From: Bacillota bacterium
GTDB lineage: Bacteria; Bacillota; SHA-98; UBA4971
Length of the DNA: 64,000 nt
Direction of reading: 5' to 3'
Assembly (NCBI GenBank): GCA_030024085.1
Contig: JASEJE010000008.1
Coordinates: forward strand, 44,854-108,853
Shown: positions 55,252-63,960 of the stretch, one piece after another
Position numbering within the stretch: the stretch's first letter is position 1
Layout of the letters: each line of letters starts with the position of its first letter
The notes under the pieces: generated by a model
What the model saw: only the letters and a program-made list of their open reading frames with translations
What the model was told of the DNA's origin: nothing
The model's database searches: none
Translations under genes and position numbers: made by a program

Positions 55252-55421
55252 CCATCGGCGCAGGTGCAGGTCTGCAGTTTTACTGAAGCCGTTCCATTGG
55301 GGGTGCCGGTCCCTGCGCGACGGGGCTCCAGAGCCCGGCCGCTTTCCCGTGGGCCATGTCCTGCGGGGGTGCCGTGTCAGGGGCGGCATCGCCGGAGGAC
55401 ACAAGGGATCCCCGGACGGAA
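55252..55421. other. Gap at the expected murD position
   Basis: No murD remnant (ATP loop, reading frame or start) is visible in these 170 nt. A GGGCTC/GAGCCC hairpin lies at 55323-55336. The following 210 bp are a mobile element. Confidence 0.6.
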
Positions 55422-55631
55422 CTAAGTGGATCGCCGCAAGTTCGCGCTGCTTTTCAGTGCGTGAGTGCTGTCCAGGGTTGCCGGTGTTGCACTCCGGGGA
55501 CGGCGCGTGCGGTGAGATGCGTTCGAACTTGGCGCTTAAGGCCAGCCAAATTCCAGGCGCCCCGCCCTAGCAAGCACCGGCAACCCCAACACCGCCAGGG
55601 AAGTAGCGCAAACTCGTGGCGCCATACCTAG
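55422..55631 (-). repeat. Type II element copy IIc, inverted, between mraY and ftsW
   Basis: This is a complete type II copy on the minus strand (210 bp), with the full core. Flanks are TA on both sides, and removal restores aaCTAGatc. It ends only 11-23 nt before the ftsW start and has probably replaced or displaced its ribosome site. Confidence 0.9.
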
Positions 55632-55641
55632 ATCCCCAAGA

Positions 55642-56772
55642 GTGGTGAATCGCATGCCCGTGCGGCGGAAACCCCATGAGAAACACGCCCCCGATGTCGT
55701 CATATTCCTCATCACCCTCGCCCTTCTGAGCATGGGCGTGGTGATGGTCTTCAGCGCCAGCTCGGTCAGCGCGTACGAGATCTTCCGTGATGCCTACTAC
55801 TTCATCAAGCGACAGCTTGCGTGGGCGGCCATCGGACTTGTGGCGATGTGCGTGGCGATGGAAATAGACTACCGTGCGTGGAAGAAGCTGGCATGGCCCG
55901 GCCTCCTATTGAGCCTGGTGCTCCTCGTGGCTGTGCTCATTCCCGGGGTGGGCGTGATGATCCGCGGATCCAGAAGGTGGTTGGGATTAGGCTCCCTTAC
56001 CTTCCAGCCTTCCGAGGTCGCCAAGATCGTCATGGTATTCTTCATGGCGAAGTTCCTTTCCGACCGCTCCCTCAGGATGCACCGGTTTACCGACGGCCTC
56101 ATCCCACCCCTCATCATCCTCGGCGTTGTGTTCGGACTCATCATGCTGGAGCCGGACTTCGGCACGGGCGGTGCCATAGTTGGGATCACCGTGCTCATGC
56201 TCTTCGCCGCGGGCGCGAGCATCTCGCACCTTGCGGCGCTGGGGGCGATGGGGATTCCTGCCCTGGTCGTGGTGGCGATGGCCGAGCCGTACAGGGTCCG
56301 CAGGTTCCTGGCTTTTTTGCACCCGTGGGAGGACCCGCTTGGGTCGGGGTTTCACATCATCCAGTCGCTGCTCGCCCTTGGTTCGGGGGGCATATTCGGC
56401 GTGGGGCTCGGCAGGAGTCGCCAGAAGTTCCTGTACCTGCCCATGCAGCATACCGACTTCATATTCGCGATAATCGGTGAGGAACTCGGGTTTGTGGGCG
56501 CGACGGCCGTTGTGGTGCTTTACTTCCTTTTCGCCTGGCGTGGCCTGCGCGTGGCCATCGGGGCTCCTGACTCGTTCGGCAGCCTTCTGGCCGTCGGCAT
56601 AACGACCATGATCGTGTTTCAGGCGGCCATAAACATAGGGGTCGTGTCGGGGAGCCTCCCGATCACCGGCATAACCCTGCCGCTCATCAGCTTCGGCGGG
56701 TCCTCGCTGGTGACGACGCTTGCAGCCATAGGGGTGCTGCTCAACATCTCGAAATACTCATCAATCAGGTGA
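55642..56772 (+). CDS. ftsW: SEDS-family lipid II polymerase FtsW/SpoVE
   Basis: This polytopic protein (376 aa) shows VMVFSASSVSAYEIFRDAYY, SRRWLGLGSLTFQPSEVAKI, LEPDFGTGGAIVGITVLML, QSLLALGSGGIFGVGLGRSR, HTDFIFAIIGEELGFVG and LPLISFGGSSLVTTLA, all typical of FtsW/SpoVE. It partners the SpoVD-type PBP. The start (GTG 55642 or ATG 55654) has no good ribosome site because a mobile element ends just upstream. It is more canonical than the rodA-like paralogue at 27274-28650. Confidence 0.95.
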   Translation: MVNRMPVRRKPHEKHAPDVVIFLITLALLSMGVVMVFSASSVSAYEIFRDAYYFIKRQLAWAAIGLVAMCVAMEIDYRAWKKLAWPGLLLSLVLLVAVLIPGVGVMIRGSRRWLGLGSLTFQPSEVAKIVMVFFMAKFLSDRSLRMHRFTDGLIPPLIILGVVFGLIMLEPDFGTGGAIVGITVLMLFAAGASISHLAALGAMGIPALVVVAMAEPYRVRRFLAFLHPWEDPLGSGFHIIQSLLALGSGGIFGVGLGRSRQKFLYLPMQHTDFIFAIIGEELGFVGATAVVVLYFLFAWRGLRVAIGAPDSFGSLLAVGITTMIVFQAAINIGVVSGSLPITGITLPLISFGGSSLVTTLAAIGVLLNISKYSSIR

Positions 56773-56777
56773 GCCGC

Positions 56778-57950
56778 ATGAAGGTAGTCATCGCCGGGGG
56801 AGGCACCGGCGGGCACGTCTATCCGGGCGTTACTCTCGCCCGCACACTGCTGGAAAGGGACCGGGCGACGAAGGTGCTCTTCGTCGGCACCCACAAGGGG
56901 CTCGAGGCGGACGTCGTCCCTAGGGAGGGCTTCGACCTCGCCACCATCGAGGTGGCCGGCTTCCGCCGCAGGTTGTCCATGGACACGCTCCTCACGGCCT
57001 TCCGGGCGTGCAGGGGCTTCATCCAGTCTGTTTCGGTCCTGAGGCGCGAGAAGCCCGACGTGGTGGTCGGCACCGGGGGCTACGTATCAGGGCCCGTGGT
57101 CCTGGCAGCGTGGGTGCTCGGAATCCCCACGCTCATTCACGAGCAGAACGCCCTTCCGGGCATCACGACACGCGTGCTTTCCCGCATCGCCACCGCCGTG
57201 GCTGTGACCTACGGGGAGTCCGGGCGCTACCTTGCGCGAAGGTCGCAGGTGGTGGTGACCGGCAATCCTGTGAGAAGATCGATCCTCACTGCCACAAGGC
57301 ACGACGGGGCACGAGCCATGGGGCTCGATGAAGGTCGGCCGACGCTTCTCGTGTTTGGTGGCAGCCAGGGGGCGAGGGCGATAAACGAGGCCATGGTCGC
57401 CGCGTTGCCCGGTCTCCTCACGCGGCGCCGGGACCTTCAGGTGATCCACCAGACGGGAAGGCGCGATCATGCGTGGGTCGTGGCTGAGCTCGAGGCAAGG
57501 GGCGTAAGCCGCAAGACCCTCCCGCGCCTCGTTGTCGAGCCATACCTGTATCAGATGGACATGGCCATGGCGTGCGCTGACCTCGTGGTGAGCCGCGCCG
57601 GAGCGATATCGATCGCAGAGATCACCGCGAGGGGCCTCCCTGCGGTGCTCGTCCCGCTCCCGGGCGCAGCCGAGGGCCACCAGGAGAGAAACGCACGGGC
57701 CCTCGAGGCTGCCGGCGCAGCCGTGGTCATCCTGCAGAAAGATCTGCAAGGGGAAGTCCTCCGTGAAGTTGTCGAGACGCTTCTGCAAGATAAGCCCAGG
57801 CTGGAGCGGATGTCGCACAGTTCGCGCAGCCTCGGTAGACCCGGGGCCGCGAACACCCTCGCCGATATGGTAGTCGGGCTTGCCGCGCGACGACGCGCCG
57901 CGCCACGACGCCACGGTCGCGCGATGAGGCCGCGGCGGCCGCAAGGGTAA
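56778..57950 (+). CDS. murG: UDP-GlcNAc:lipid I N-acetylglucosaminyltransferase MurG
   Basis: MurG converts lipid I to lipid II on the inner face of the membrane. The N-terminus VVIAGGGTGGHVYPGVTLA, GTGGYVSGPVVLAAWVLGIP, HEQNALPGITTRVLSRIA, VFGGSQGARAINEA and SRAGAISIAEITARGLPAVLVP are diagnostic. ATG 56778 gives the normal start behind AGGTGAG; GTG 56769 overlaps the ftsW stop. An Arg-rich tail of about 20 residues extends the C-terminus. Confidence 0.96.
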   Translation: MKVVIAGGGTGGHVYPGVTLARTLLERDRATKVLFVGTHKGLEADVVPREGFDLATIEVAGFRRRLSMDTLLTAFRACRGFIQSVSVLRREKPDVVVGTGGYVSGPVVLAAWVLGIPTLIHEQNALPGITTRVLSRIATAVAVTYGESGRYLARRSQVVVTGNPVRRSILTATRHDGARAMGLDEGRPTLLVFGGSQGARAINEAMVAALPGLLTRRRDLQVIHQTGRRDHAWVVAELEARGVSRKTLPRLVVEPYLYQMDMAMACADLVVSRAGAISIAEITARGLPAVLVPLPGAAEGHQERNARALEAAGAAVVILQKDLQGEVLREVVETLLQDKPRLERMSHSSRSLGRPGAANTLADMVVGLAARRRAAPRRHGRAMRPRRPQG

Positions 57951-58347
57951 CGACGGGCTTCCGTCCCACGCGCAGGCGCGGAGGGATCCACGCCGGTCTG
58001 GTGCCGCCGGCCCGGGGTGGGCGGCGGGGCGGCGGCGGAGCGCCGGGCGAGGGAGGAGCAGGATGATGTTGCCCGTGGACAAGCCGGATCATGCGGCGCG
58101 GGCGCTCTCGGACCTGCTCACACCCGGGGCGTTCTGCGGGGGTAGGGCGAGGGAGTGGTCTGGAGGCTGGCCGTGGCCCCGACCAGCGCCCGGTGCGGGC
58201 CAAGTTGCAGGCGTGCGGGGTCTGGCATACCATTTATACGTGACGTGGCTATGTGGTCCCTCCCCCGAAGGGCTGTACCGGCGTCCGCCTGCCCACGCGT
58301 TACATGCCAGGGCGACGGGACTTCGTATGTGGGAAGGAGCAAACCGT
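57951..58347. other. Intergenic/leader region between murG and murC
   Basis: These 397 nt are GC-rich. The murC frame is open back to ATG 58063, which has a strong GGGAGGAG ribosome site, giving 95 extra residues with no family similarity. A sigma-A-like promoter lies at 58205-58233. I consider the region untranslated leader, but an extended MurC cannot be excluded. Confidence 0.55.
58205..58233 (+). promoter_or_regulatory. Candidate internal promoter for murC
   Basis: TTGCAG, 17 bp, TACCAT resembles a vegetative promoter and lies about 115 nt upstream of the canonical murC start. It would allow expression of murC-murB-murA-ftsQ separately from the upstream dcw genes. Confidence 0.45.
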
Positions 58348-59733
58348 ATGCAGATACAAGGTCGTATCCATTTCGTGGGGATCGGAGGCCACGGGATGAG
58401 TGCCATGGCCAGGGTCCTTCTGGAGATGGGCTGCCCGGTGAGCGGCAGCGACGTCGCGAACTCGGCCAGGGCCGAGACCCTGCGAGCTGCCGGAGCTGAC
58501 GTGCACATCGGGCATTTCGCGCATCTCGTGGAAGGGGCCGCGTGCGTCGTGGTGAGCGCAGCCGTTTCCCGCGAGAACGTGGAGGTCGCCGCCGCACAGC
58601 GCCTGGGCATACCCATCCGGAGCCGCGCGGAGATGCTCGGGGACCTCATGAACCCGAAGCGCGGTATAGCCATCTCGGGCACGCACGGCAAGACGACCAC
58701 GTCGTCCATGGTCGCCACGATCCTGCTGGAGAGCGGGCTCGACCCCACATGCCTGCTGGGGGATGAAGTGGATGCGGTGCCCGGAGGAGGCAGGTTCGGG
58801 AGGAGCGATATCGTGGTCGCCGAGGCGGATGAGGCGTACGGCTCGTTCCTCAAGCTGTGGCCGAAGATCGCCGTGGTGACCAACATAGACGACGATCACC
58901 TAGACCATTACGGCAGTTCCGCGGCCATCGACGAGGCGTTCGGTGCCTTTCTGTCACATGTCCCCGTCGACGGGCTGGCCGTGCTGTGTGCCGACAATCG
59001 CCGGCTCATGGACATCGAAAAGAACGTGAAGTGCAGGAAGGTGCTCTACGGGCTATCGTCCGGCGACATCTGCTGCGTGGATCCGGTTCCCGACGGGCGG
59101 GGCCATCGGTTCGGCATCGTCCACAAGGGGCAGCACCTCGGCCAGCTGGAACTCGGAGTGCCGGGGCGGCATAATATAGCTAATGCCCTCGCCTCCGTCG
59201 CGGTGGGCCTGGAGATGGGGGTGCCGTTCGAGGTCATGCGACGCGCGCTCGCAGCGTTCAGGGGTGCGAGGAGGCGCCAGGAGGTCGTGGGGGAGGTCCG
59301 GGGCGTCACGGTGGTGGATGACTATGGTCACCACCCGACCGAGATCAGGGTCACCCTTGCAGCACTGAAAGAAAGCTACGGCAGGCGCCTCCTGGCCGTT
59401 TTCCAGCCGCAGAGGTTCACCAGGACGAGACTGCTATTCGACGAATTCGCGAGATCGTTCTCCTCCGCAGATGTGGTGGTCATAACCGAGATCTACCACC
59501 GCGGGACCGGCGAGGAGCCCATACCGGGTGTGAGCGGCGAAAGGCTTGCCGAAGCCGTCAGGGCACATGAGGGCCCGGGCGGTGCCAGGGTGGAGTTCAT
59601 AGGCAGCCTGCACGAGATAGTTCCATGGCTGCTTTCGGAGGTGCGGCCCGGAGATCTCGTGGTGACCATGGGTGCGGGGGACGTGGACTGTGTTGCGAGA
59701 GAACTGGTGAGAAGGATGAGGGACGATTGGTAG
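58348..59733 (+). CDS. murC: UDP-N-acetylmuramate-L-alanine ligase MurC
   Basis: MurC adds L-Ala to UDP-MurNAc. The N-terminus IHFVGIGGHGMSAMARVLLE, ATP loop ISGTHGKTTTSSMVA, EADEAYGSFLKLWPKIAVVT, NIDDDHLDHYG, PGRHNIANALASVAVG, DDYGHHPTEIRVTLAAL and FQPQRFTRTRLL are diagnostic. ATG 58348 follows GGAAGGAG and puts the first motif near the N-terminus as usual. Length is 461 aa. The end overlaps murB. Confidence 0.96.
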   Translation: MQIQGRIHFVGIGGHGMSAMARVLLEMGCPVSGSDVANSARAETLRAAGADVHIGHFAHLVEGAACVVVSAAVSRENVEVAAAQRLGIPIRSRAEMLGDLMNPKRGIAISGTHGKTTTSSMVATILLESGLDPTCLLGDEVDAVPGGGRFGRSDIVVAEADEAYGSFLKLWPKIAVVTNIDDDHLDHYGSSAAIDEAFGAFLSHVPVDGLAVLCADNRRLMDIEKNVKCRKVLYGLSSGDICCVDPVPDGRGHRFGIVHKGQHLGQLELGVPGRHNIANALASVAVGLEMGVPFEVMRRALAAFRGARRRQEVVGEVRGVTVVDDYGHHPTEIRVTLAALKESYGRRLLAVFQPQRFTRTRLLFDEFARSFSSADVVVITEIYHRGTGEEPIPGVSGERLAEAVRAHEGPGGARVEFIGSLHEIVPWLLSEVRPGDLVVTMGAGDVDCVARELVRRMRDDW

Positions 59734-60638
59734 GCACAAGCCTGGCCTTGCGGCTCAGAGAGACCGTCCGCGGGGAAGTATACGCCGATGAGCCCATGTG
59801 GCGTCATACCTCTTTTCGCATCGGCGGCCCGGCCGATGTGCTCGTGGTGCCGAGGGACACTGAAGACCTCGTCGGCCTTCTACACGCCCTTGCCGATGTG
59901 CAGGCGCCGTTTTACGTCATCGGGGCGGGAACCAACCTCCTTGTCATGGACGAGGGCGTGAGGGGCGTGGTGATAAAGCTGGCCGGCACGCTCTCAGACA
60001 TAGCGCTGGAGGATGAGTGCGTCGCGAGGTGCGGCGCCGGTGTCCATCTCCCTGCCCTTTGCCGGAAGGTGGCGTCGTGGGGTCTCGCCGGACTCGAGTT
60101 TGCGAGCGGCATTCCGGGGACCGTGGGAGGAGCCGTGGCGATGAACGCCGCCGCATACGGGTCCAGCATGGGTGAGATCGTGCGAAGCGTCTCCGCCCTC
60201 ACATATGAGGGTGAGCGCGTGGTGCTGGATCGCGAGGGCCTCGCGGCCGGCGTCAAGACCACCAGGGTGCTCCAGGAACCGCTCGTCCTCCTCGAAGCGG
60301 AGTTCGCCTTGAGGGAGGACGAACCACAGGCCATTGTCCAGCGTATGCAGGAGTGTCTCGAGGAACGGTCGCGGAAGCAACCGCTCTCACTTCCGAGCGC
60401 GGGGTGCGCCTTCAAGAACCCGACCGGGGGCGGGGCCGGGCGGTTCATCGACGCGGCCGGCCTGAAGGGCGCGCGTGTAGGCGGGGCGGAGGTGTCCGCG
60501 CTTCATGCGAACTTCATAGTCAACACGGGCGGTGCCACCGCACGCGATGTCCTCTCGCTCATGGAGAGGGTCCGGGATGCCGTGTACGAGAGGTTCGGCG
60601 TGGTCCTGGAACCTGAGGTAAGGGTCCTCGGAGGCTGA
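59727..60638 (+). CDS. murB: UDP-N-acetylenolpyruvoylglucosamine reductase MurB
   Basis: This FAD enzyme makes UDP-MurNAc. Markers are MWRHTSFRIGGPADVLVVP, VIGAGTNLLVMDEGVRGVVI, GLEFASGIPGTVGGAVAMNA, SAGCAFKNPTGGGAGRFIDA (holding the catalytic Ser/Cys region of the type II enzyme) and SALHANFIVNTGGATARDV. TTG 59727 overlaps the murC stop. The shorter ending (303 aa) matches type II MurB of Bacillota. Confidence 0.95.
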   Translation: MVGTSLALRLRETVRGEVYADEPMWRHTSFRIGGPADVLVVPRDTEDLVGLLHALADVQAPFYVIGAGTNLLVMDEGVRGVVIKLAGTLSDIALEDECVARCGAGVHLPALCRKVASWGLAGLEFASGIPGTVGGAVAMNAAAYGSSMGEIVRSVSALTYEGERVVLDREGLAAGVKTTRVLQEPLVLLEAEFALREDEPQAIVQRMQECLEERSRKQPLSLPSAGCAFKNPTGGGAGRFIDAAGLKGARVGGAEVSALHANFIVNTGGATARDVLSLMERVRDAVYERFGVVLEPEVRVLGG

Positions 60639-60663
60639 TGACAGCCCGGAGGTGAGTTTTGCC

Positions 60664-61935
60664 GTGAAGCTGGTAATCGCCGGCTCGAGGCCGCTTTCTG
60701 GGGTGGTGAGAGTCGGAGGCGCGAAGAACGCCGCATTGAAGATCATGGCTGCTTCTCTCCTTGCGGAGGGGGTGTGTCGACTCTCCAACGTGCCCCGGAT
60801 CGCGGACGTCGACACGATGGTGGGGGTCCTTCGGGGTCTCGGCGCCCGCGTCGGTCTGCGGCCCGACGGAAGCATGAGCATCGACCCTTCGGGCGTTGAG
60901 CACTGCGAGCCTCCAGAGGAACTGGTGAAGGAGATGCGGGCTTCGATTCAGGTAATGGGCCCGCTCCTCGCACGCCTTGGGCACGTGCGGGCGAGGCAGC
61001 CCGGCGGGTGTAACATAGGCCCACGACCCATCGATCTGCACCTCAAGGGTTTTGCGGCGCTCGGGGCGAGTATCACCGAGGAGCGCGGCTACGTCTCGGT
61101 GCGTGCGCAAAGGCTCAAAGGAGCGGAGATCCTCCTCGACATCCCGAGCGTGGGGGCGACCGAGAACATCATGATGGCGGCTTGCCTCGCCGAGGGGACG
61201 ACGGTCATAAGGAATGCGGCACGGGAGCCCGAGATCGTGGACCAGCAGAACTTCCTTGTCCGCCTTGGCGCGAAGGTTCGCGGGGCGGGCACCGACACTA
61301 TCAGGATCGAAGGGGTGGAATCGCTCGGATCGACCGCCTATGCGGTGATACCGGACAGGATCGAGGCCGGGACTTTCATGGTGGCTGCAGCCATGACTGG
61401 GGGCACGGCCCGGGTCGAGAACGTCATCGTCGAGCACGTGCAGGCTCTCATAGCCAAGCTGCGCGAAGCGGGGGCGGAGGTCGCCGAAGGAGGCTCCTAC
61501 GTGGTGGTGAGAGGACCGGAGCGCCTGCGTGCCGTGAGCATCCGGACCCTGCCATACCCGGGCTTCCCCACGGACATGCAGCCGCAGTTCGTCGCGGCCA
61601 TGAGCGTGGCTAACGGGACGAGCATCGTGACGGAAACCATCTTCCCCAACAGGTTCAGGTACACCGAGGAGCTCAGACGGATGGGGGCGAACGTCAGGGT
61701 CGAGGGCCGTGTGGCGGTTGTGCAAGGTGTCCCGGCCCTGTCGGGTGCCCATGTCGAGGCCCCTGATCTCCGTGGGGGCGCGGCCCTGATCCTCGGAGCG
61801 CTGGTCTCTGATGGCCCCACCGAGCTTGCAGGCGTCCACCACATCGACAGGGGCTACGAGGACCTGCCCGGGAAGCTGGCAAAGCTGGGCGCCGCCATCG
61901 AGAGGGTCGAAGCCTCTGAATGCCAGGTGGGGTGA
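60664..61935 (+). CDS. murA: UDP-N-acetylglucosamine 1-carboxyvinyltransferase MurA
   Basis: MurA catalyses the first committed step of peptidoglycan synthesis. The PEP-binding Cys is present at position 116 (ARQPGGCNIGPRPID), so fosfomycin sensitivity would be expected. LSGVVRVGGAKNAALKIMAA, VGATENIMMAACLAEGTT, FPTDMQPQFVAAMSVANGTS and RGGAALILGALV are canonical. GTG 60664 follows GGAGGTGA at 8 nt; GTG 60652 is an alternative. Length is 423 aa. Confidence 0.97.
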   Translation: MKLVIAGSRPLSGVVRVGGAKNAALKIMAASLLAEGVCRLSNVPRIADVDTMVGVLRGLGARVGLRPDGSMSIDPSGVEHCEPPEELVKEMRASIQVMGPLLARLGHVRARQPGGCNIGPRPIDLHLKGFAALGASITEERGYVSVRAQRLKGAEILLDIPSVGATENIMMAACLAEGTTVIRNAAREPEIVDQQNFLVRLGAKVRGAGTDTIRIEGVESLGSTAYAVIPDRIEAGTFMVAAAMTGGTARVENVIVEHVQALIAKLREAGAEVAEGGSYVVVRGPERLRAVSIRTLPYPGFPTDMQPQFVAAMSVANGTSIVTETIFPNRFRYTEELRRMGANVRVEGRVAVVQGVPALSGAHVEAPDLRGGAALILGALVSDGPTELAGVHHIDRGYEDLPGKLAKLGAAIERVEASECQVG

Positions 61936-61948
61936 CAGGAGCGAGACT

Positions 61949-62671
61949 ATGGATGCGAGGGCCAAGAGACTGCAATATGTTTTCATCCTGCTTCTTCTTG
62001 CAAGCGCGGGGTTCACGTTCCTGAGGTCTCCTTACTTTCGCGTGGAGCACATCGACGTCAGAGGTCTCCGGGGGCTTTCAACGGAGGAGGTCGTGGTGGC
62101 TTGTGGCCTGGCGGAGAACGAGAACATCTTCGACGTCGATCTTCAGAGAATCGCCTCGCGCGTGAAGGCCATTCCCAGGGTGGACAAGGTGCTCATATCC
62201 CGGCATCTCCCATCCACCATCGTGATCAAGATCGAGGAGCGTACCCCCGTGGCCGTGCTGCCTTATGCCGGGTATTTCGTGGAGGTGGACGGCTGCGGCA
62301 TGGTGATAGGGCTGGATGAGAGCTACCGGGCGAAGGAGCTTCCCCTCCTGACCGGGATCACGTTACGGTCGGTGAAGGTCGGCTACCCCGTGGACGCGCC
62401 CGAGATCGCGGCAGCGCTTGCCATCGCGACGACGCTCCCGGCGTCCATCCTCCAGCAAGTCTCCGAGATCAACTTCGACTCGGCCCATGGATTCTCCCTT
62501 CACATGCAGTCGGGGACGCAGGCCATCCTGGGCAGCGGAGGAGCGGTCGAGCTGGAATCCCGGGCAAAGGTGCTCGAGGCGCTTCTGGCCAGGCTGGAGC
62601 AGGAGGGGAGGCATGCGACGTACATCGATGTCAGGTTCGAAAAACGACCGGTCGTGAAGACCTGGAGATAG
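61949..62671 (+). CDS. ftsQ: Cell division protein FtsQ/DivIB
   Basis: A short basic N-terminus and one helix (YVFILLLLASAGFTFLRS) precede a POTRA domain (RVEHIDVRGLRGLSTEEVVV, NIFDVDLQRIASRVKAIPRV, IKIEERTPVAVLPY) and a beta-domain. This is the FtsQ/DivIB plan of the divisome regulator that pairs with FtsL. ATG 61949 lies 13 nt after murA. Length (240 aa) is typical. Confidence 0.92.
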   Translation: MDARAKRLQYVFILLLLASAGFTFLRSPYFRVEHIDVRGLRGLSTEEVVVACGLAENENIFDVDLQRIASRVKAIPRVDKVLISRHLPSTIVIKIEERTPVAVLPYAGYFVEVDGCGMVIGLDESYRAKELPLLTGITLRSVKVGYPVDAPEIAAALAIATTLPASILQQVSEINFDSAHGFSLHMQSGTQAILGSGGAVELESRAKVLEALLARLEQEGRHATYIDVRFEKRPVVKTWR

Positions 62672-62698
62672 TGACAACCTGCCTGGGAAGTGTATAAT
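62671..62698 (+). promoter_or_regulatory. Sigma-A-like promoter for the DUF881-sbp pair
   Basis: GTGACA, 16 bp and a perfect TATAAT (62693-62698) lie just after the ftsQ stop and 40 nt before the next start. Confidence 0.6.
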
Positions 62699-62737
62699 TG
62701 AAAGAGGGTCCATCGGCGTGTGCCAGGGGGAGAGAGC

Positions 62738-63460
62738 TTGAGGAGAGTGCGGGACTTCGAGGTGTACGTCGCCGGGGTGTGCGTCGTCCTCGGCGTGTTG
62801 CTCGTGGCACAGTTTCGTACCCAACAGTACATCGGGCGCGCGCAGATTCCCTCCAGGAGGCTCGAGGACCTCAGCGACATGCTGCGCAGGTCTGATGCCG
62901 AGCGCACCCTCCTGGAGAAGGAGGTCAACACCCTTCGCAAGCAGCTTGCCTCGGTTGGAGAGGGCGAGAGAGCCACTGAAGCCCTCAGGGCTGAGCTCGG
63001 GAAGGCGCGGATGGCCGCCGGCCTGGTGGAGGTTGAGGGACCCGGGATCGTCGTCGCGGTAGACGACAGCAAGCGTGAGGCTGCGCCTGGCGAGAGCCCT
63101 GAGCTTTTCCTTGTACACGACGAGGACATCCTCAAGATCGTAAACGAGCTGTTCGCGGCGGGTGCCGAGGCCATCTCCATCAACGGTCAGCGGGTGATCA
63201 CCACAACCGAGATACGCTGTGCCGGCCCCGTGATATCCGTAAACAACGTCAGGATCGGTCCTCCGTACGAGATAGCCGTCATAGGTGAACCGGCCACTCT
63301 CGATACGGCGCTCCATATGCGCGACGGGATCCTTGATACGCTGAGGGCCTGGGGAATCGAGGCGAAGGTGACCAGATTGACCAGCGTTCGCGTGCCGGCA
63401 TACAAGGGAAGCCTCTATTTCCAGTATGCGAAGCCAGTGGTGGAAGGGGCGGGGAAGTGA
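62738..63460 (+). CDS. DUF881 membrane-anchored protein (YlxW-like)
   Basis: This is a conserved division-associated protein of unknown function. One helix (FEVYVAGVCVVLGVLLVAQF) is followed by a coiled coil (about 40-80) and the DUF881 domain (GLVEVEGPGIVVAVDDSK, DILKIVNELFAAGAEAISIN, NVRIGPPYEIAVIG). Position after ftsQ and before sbp matches ylxW-ylxX-sbp of Bacillota, but only one DUF881 gene is present here. TTG 62738 follows AGGGGGAGAG. Confidence 0.9.
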   Translation: MRRVRDFEVYVAGVCVVLGVLLVAQFRTQQYIGRAQIPSRRLEDLSDMLRRSDAERTLLEKEVNTLRKQLASVGEGERATEALRAELGKARMAAGLVEVEGPGIVVAVDDSKREAAPGESPELFLVHDEDILKIVNELFAAGAEAISINGQRVITTTEIRCAGPVISVNNVRIGPPYEIAVIGEPATLDTALHMRDGILDTLRAWGIEAKVTRLTSVRVPAYKGSLYFQYAKPVVEGAGK

Positions 63461-63828
63461 TGCTGCCGGTCCTTGGGCTCATCGTGGGAGTTGTCATCGC
63501 CCTCCTGACACCTGTGAGGTTCCCGGCCGTATACTCTGATTACATGGCTGTCGGGATACTGGCGGCGCTCGACAGCGTGTGCGGGGGCATCCGCGCGGGC
63601 CTGGAGGACAAGTTCGACAAAGTCGTGTTCATCTCCGGTTTTGTGAGCAACATGGCGCTCGCGGCCAGCCTCACGCTTGTCGGGGATAAACTCGGGGTGG
63701 ACCTTTTCCTCGGTGCGACGGTCGCATTCAGCATCCGGATATTCACAAACGTTGGTATGATCCGGCGCTACCTCTTGCAGCGTGTGTCCGGACGGTCCCA
63801 GGCGGGGTCGCACGACGCCCGGGCGTGA
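63460..63828 (+). CDS. sbp: Small basic protein Sbp (DUF1290)
   Basis: This 122-aa protein has three to four hydrophobic helices (LPVLGLIVGVVIALLTPVRF, YMAVGILAALDSVCGG, LFLGATVAFSIRIFTNVG), typical of the DUF1290 family found beside ftsA/ftsZ genes in Bacillota. ATG 63460 shares a base with the upstream stop (TGATG) and follows GGGGAAG. GTG 63457 is an alternative. Function is unknown. The next expected genes (ftsA, ftsZ) would lie beyond the window. Confidence 0.9.
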   Translation: MLPVLGLIVGVVIALLTPVRFPAVYSDYMAVGILAALDSVCGGIRAGLEDKFDKVVFISGFVSNMALAASLTLVGDKLGVDLFLGATVAFSIRIFTNVGMIRRYLLQRVSGRSQAGSHDARA

Positions 63829-63870
63829 GAAGCGGGAATCGGAAAGAGGATAAGCATCAGATTCGTTGAA

Positions 63871-63960
63871 CTAAGTATGGCGCCATGAGTATGCGCCACT
63901 TCTCCTGACGGTGTTGGGGTTGCCGGTGGTTGCTAGGGCGGGGCACCTGGAATTTGGCTA
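63871..63960 (+). repeat. Type II element copy IIe, interrupted at its core
   Basis: The copy begins CTAAGTATGGCGCCATGAG and matches IIa and IIb through the left end and the core as far as GGAATTTGGCTA. There, at the CTAG of the core hairpin, the sequence switches to a type I left end. Its right half would lie beyond the window. Left flank cTA. Confidence 0.82.

Noticed and set aside
60559..62016. 485-residue minus-strand frame
   Set aside because: Antisense of murA and ftsQ, with His/Arg/Pro-rich translation typical of GC-rich shadows.
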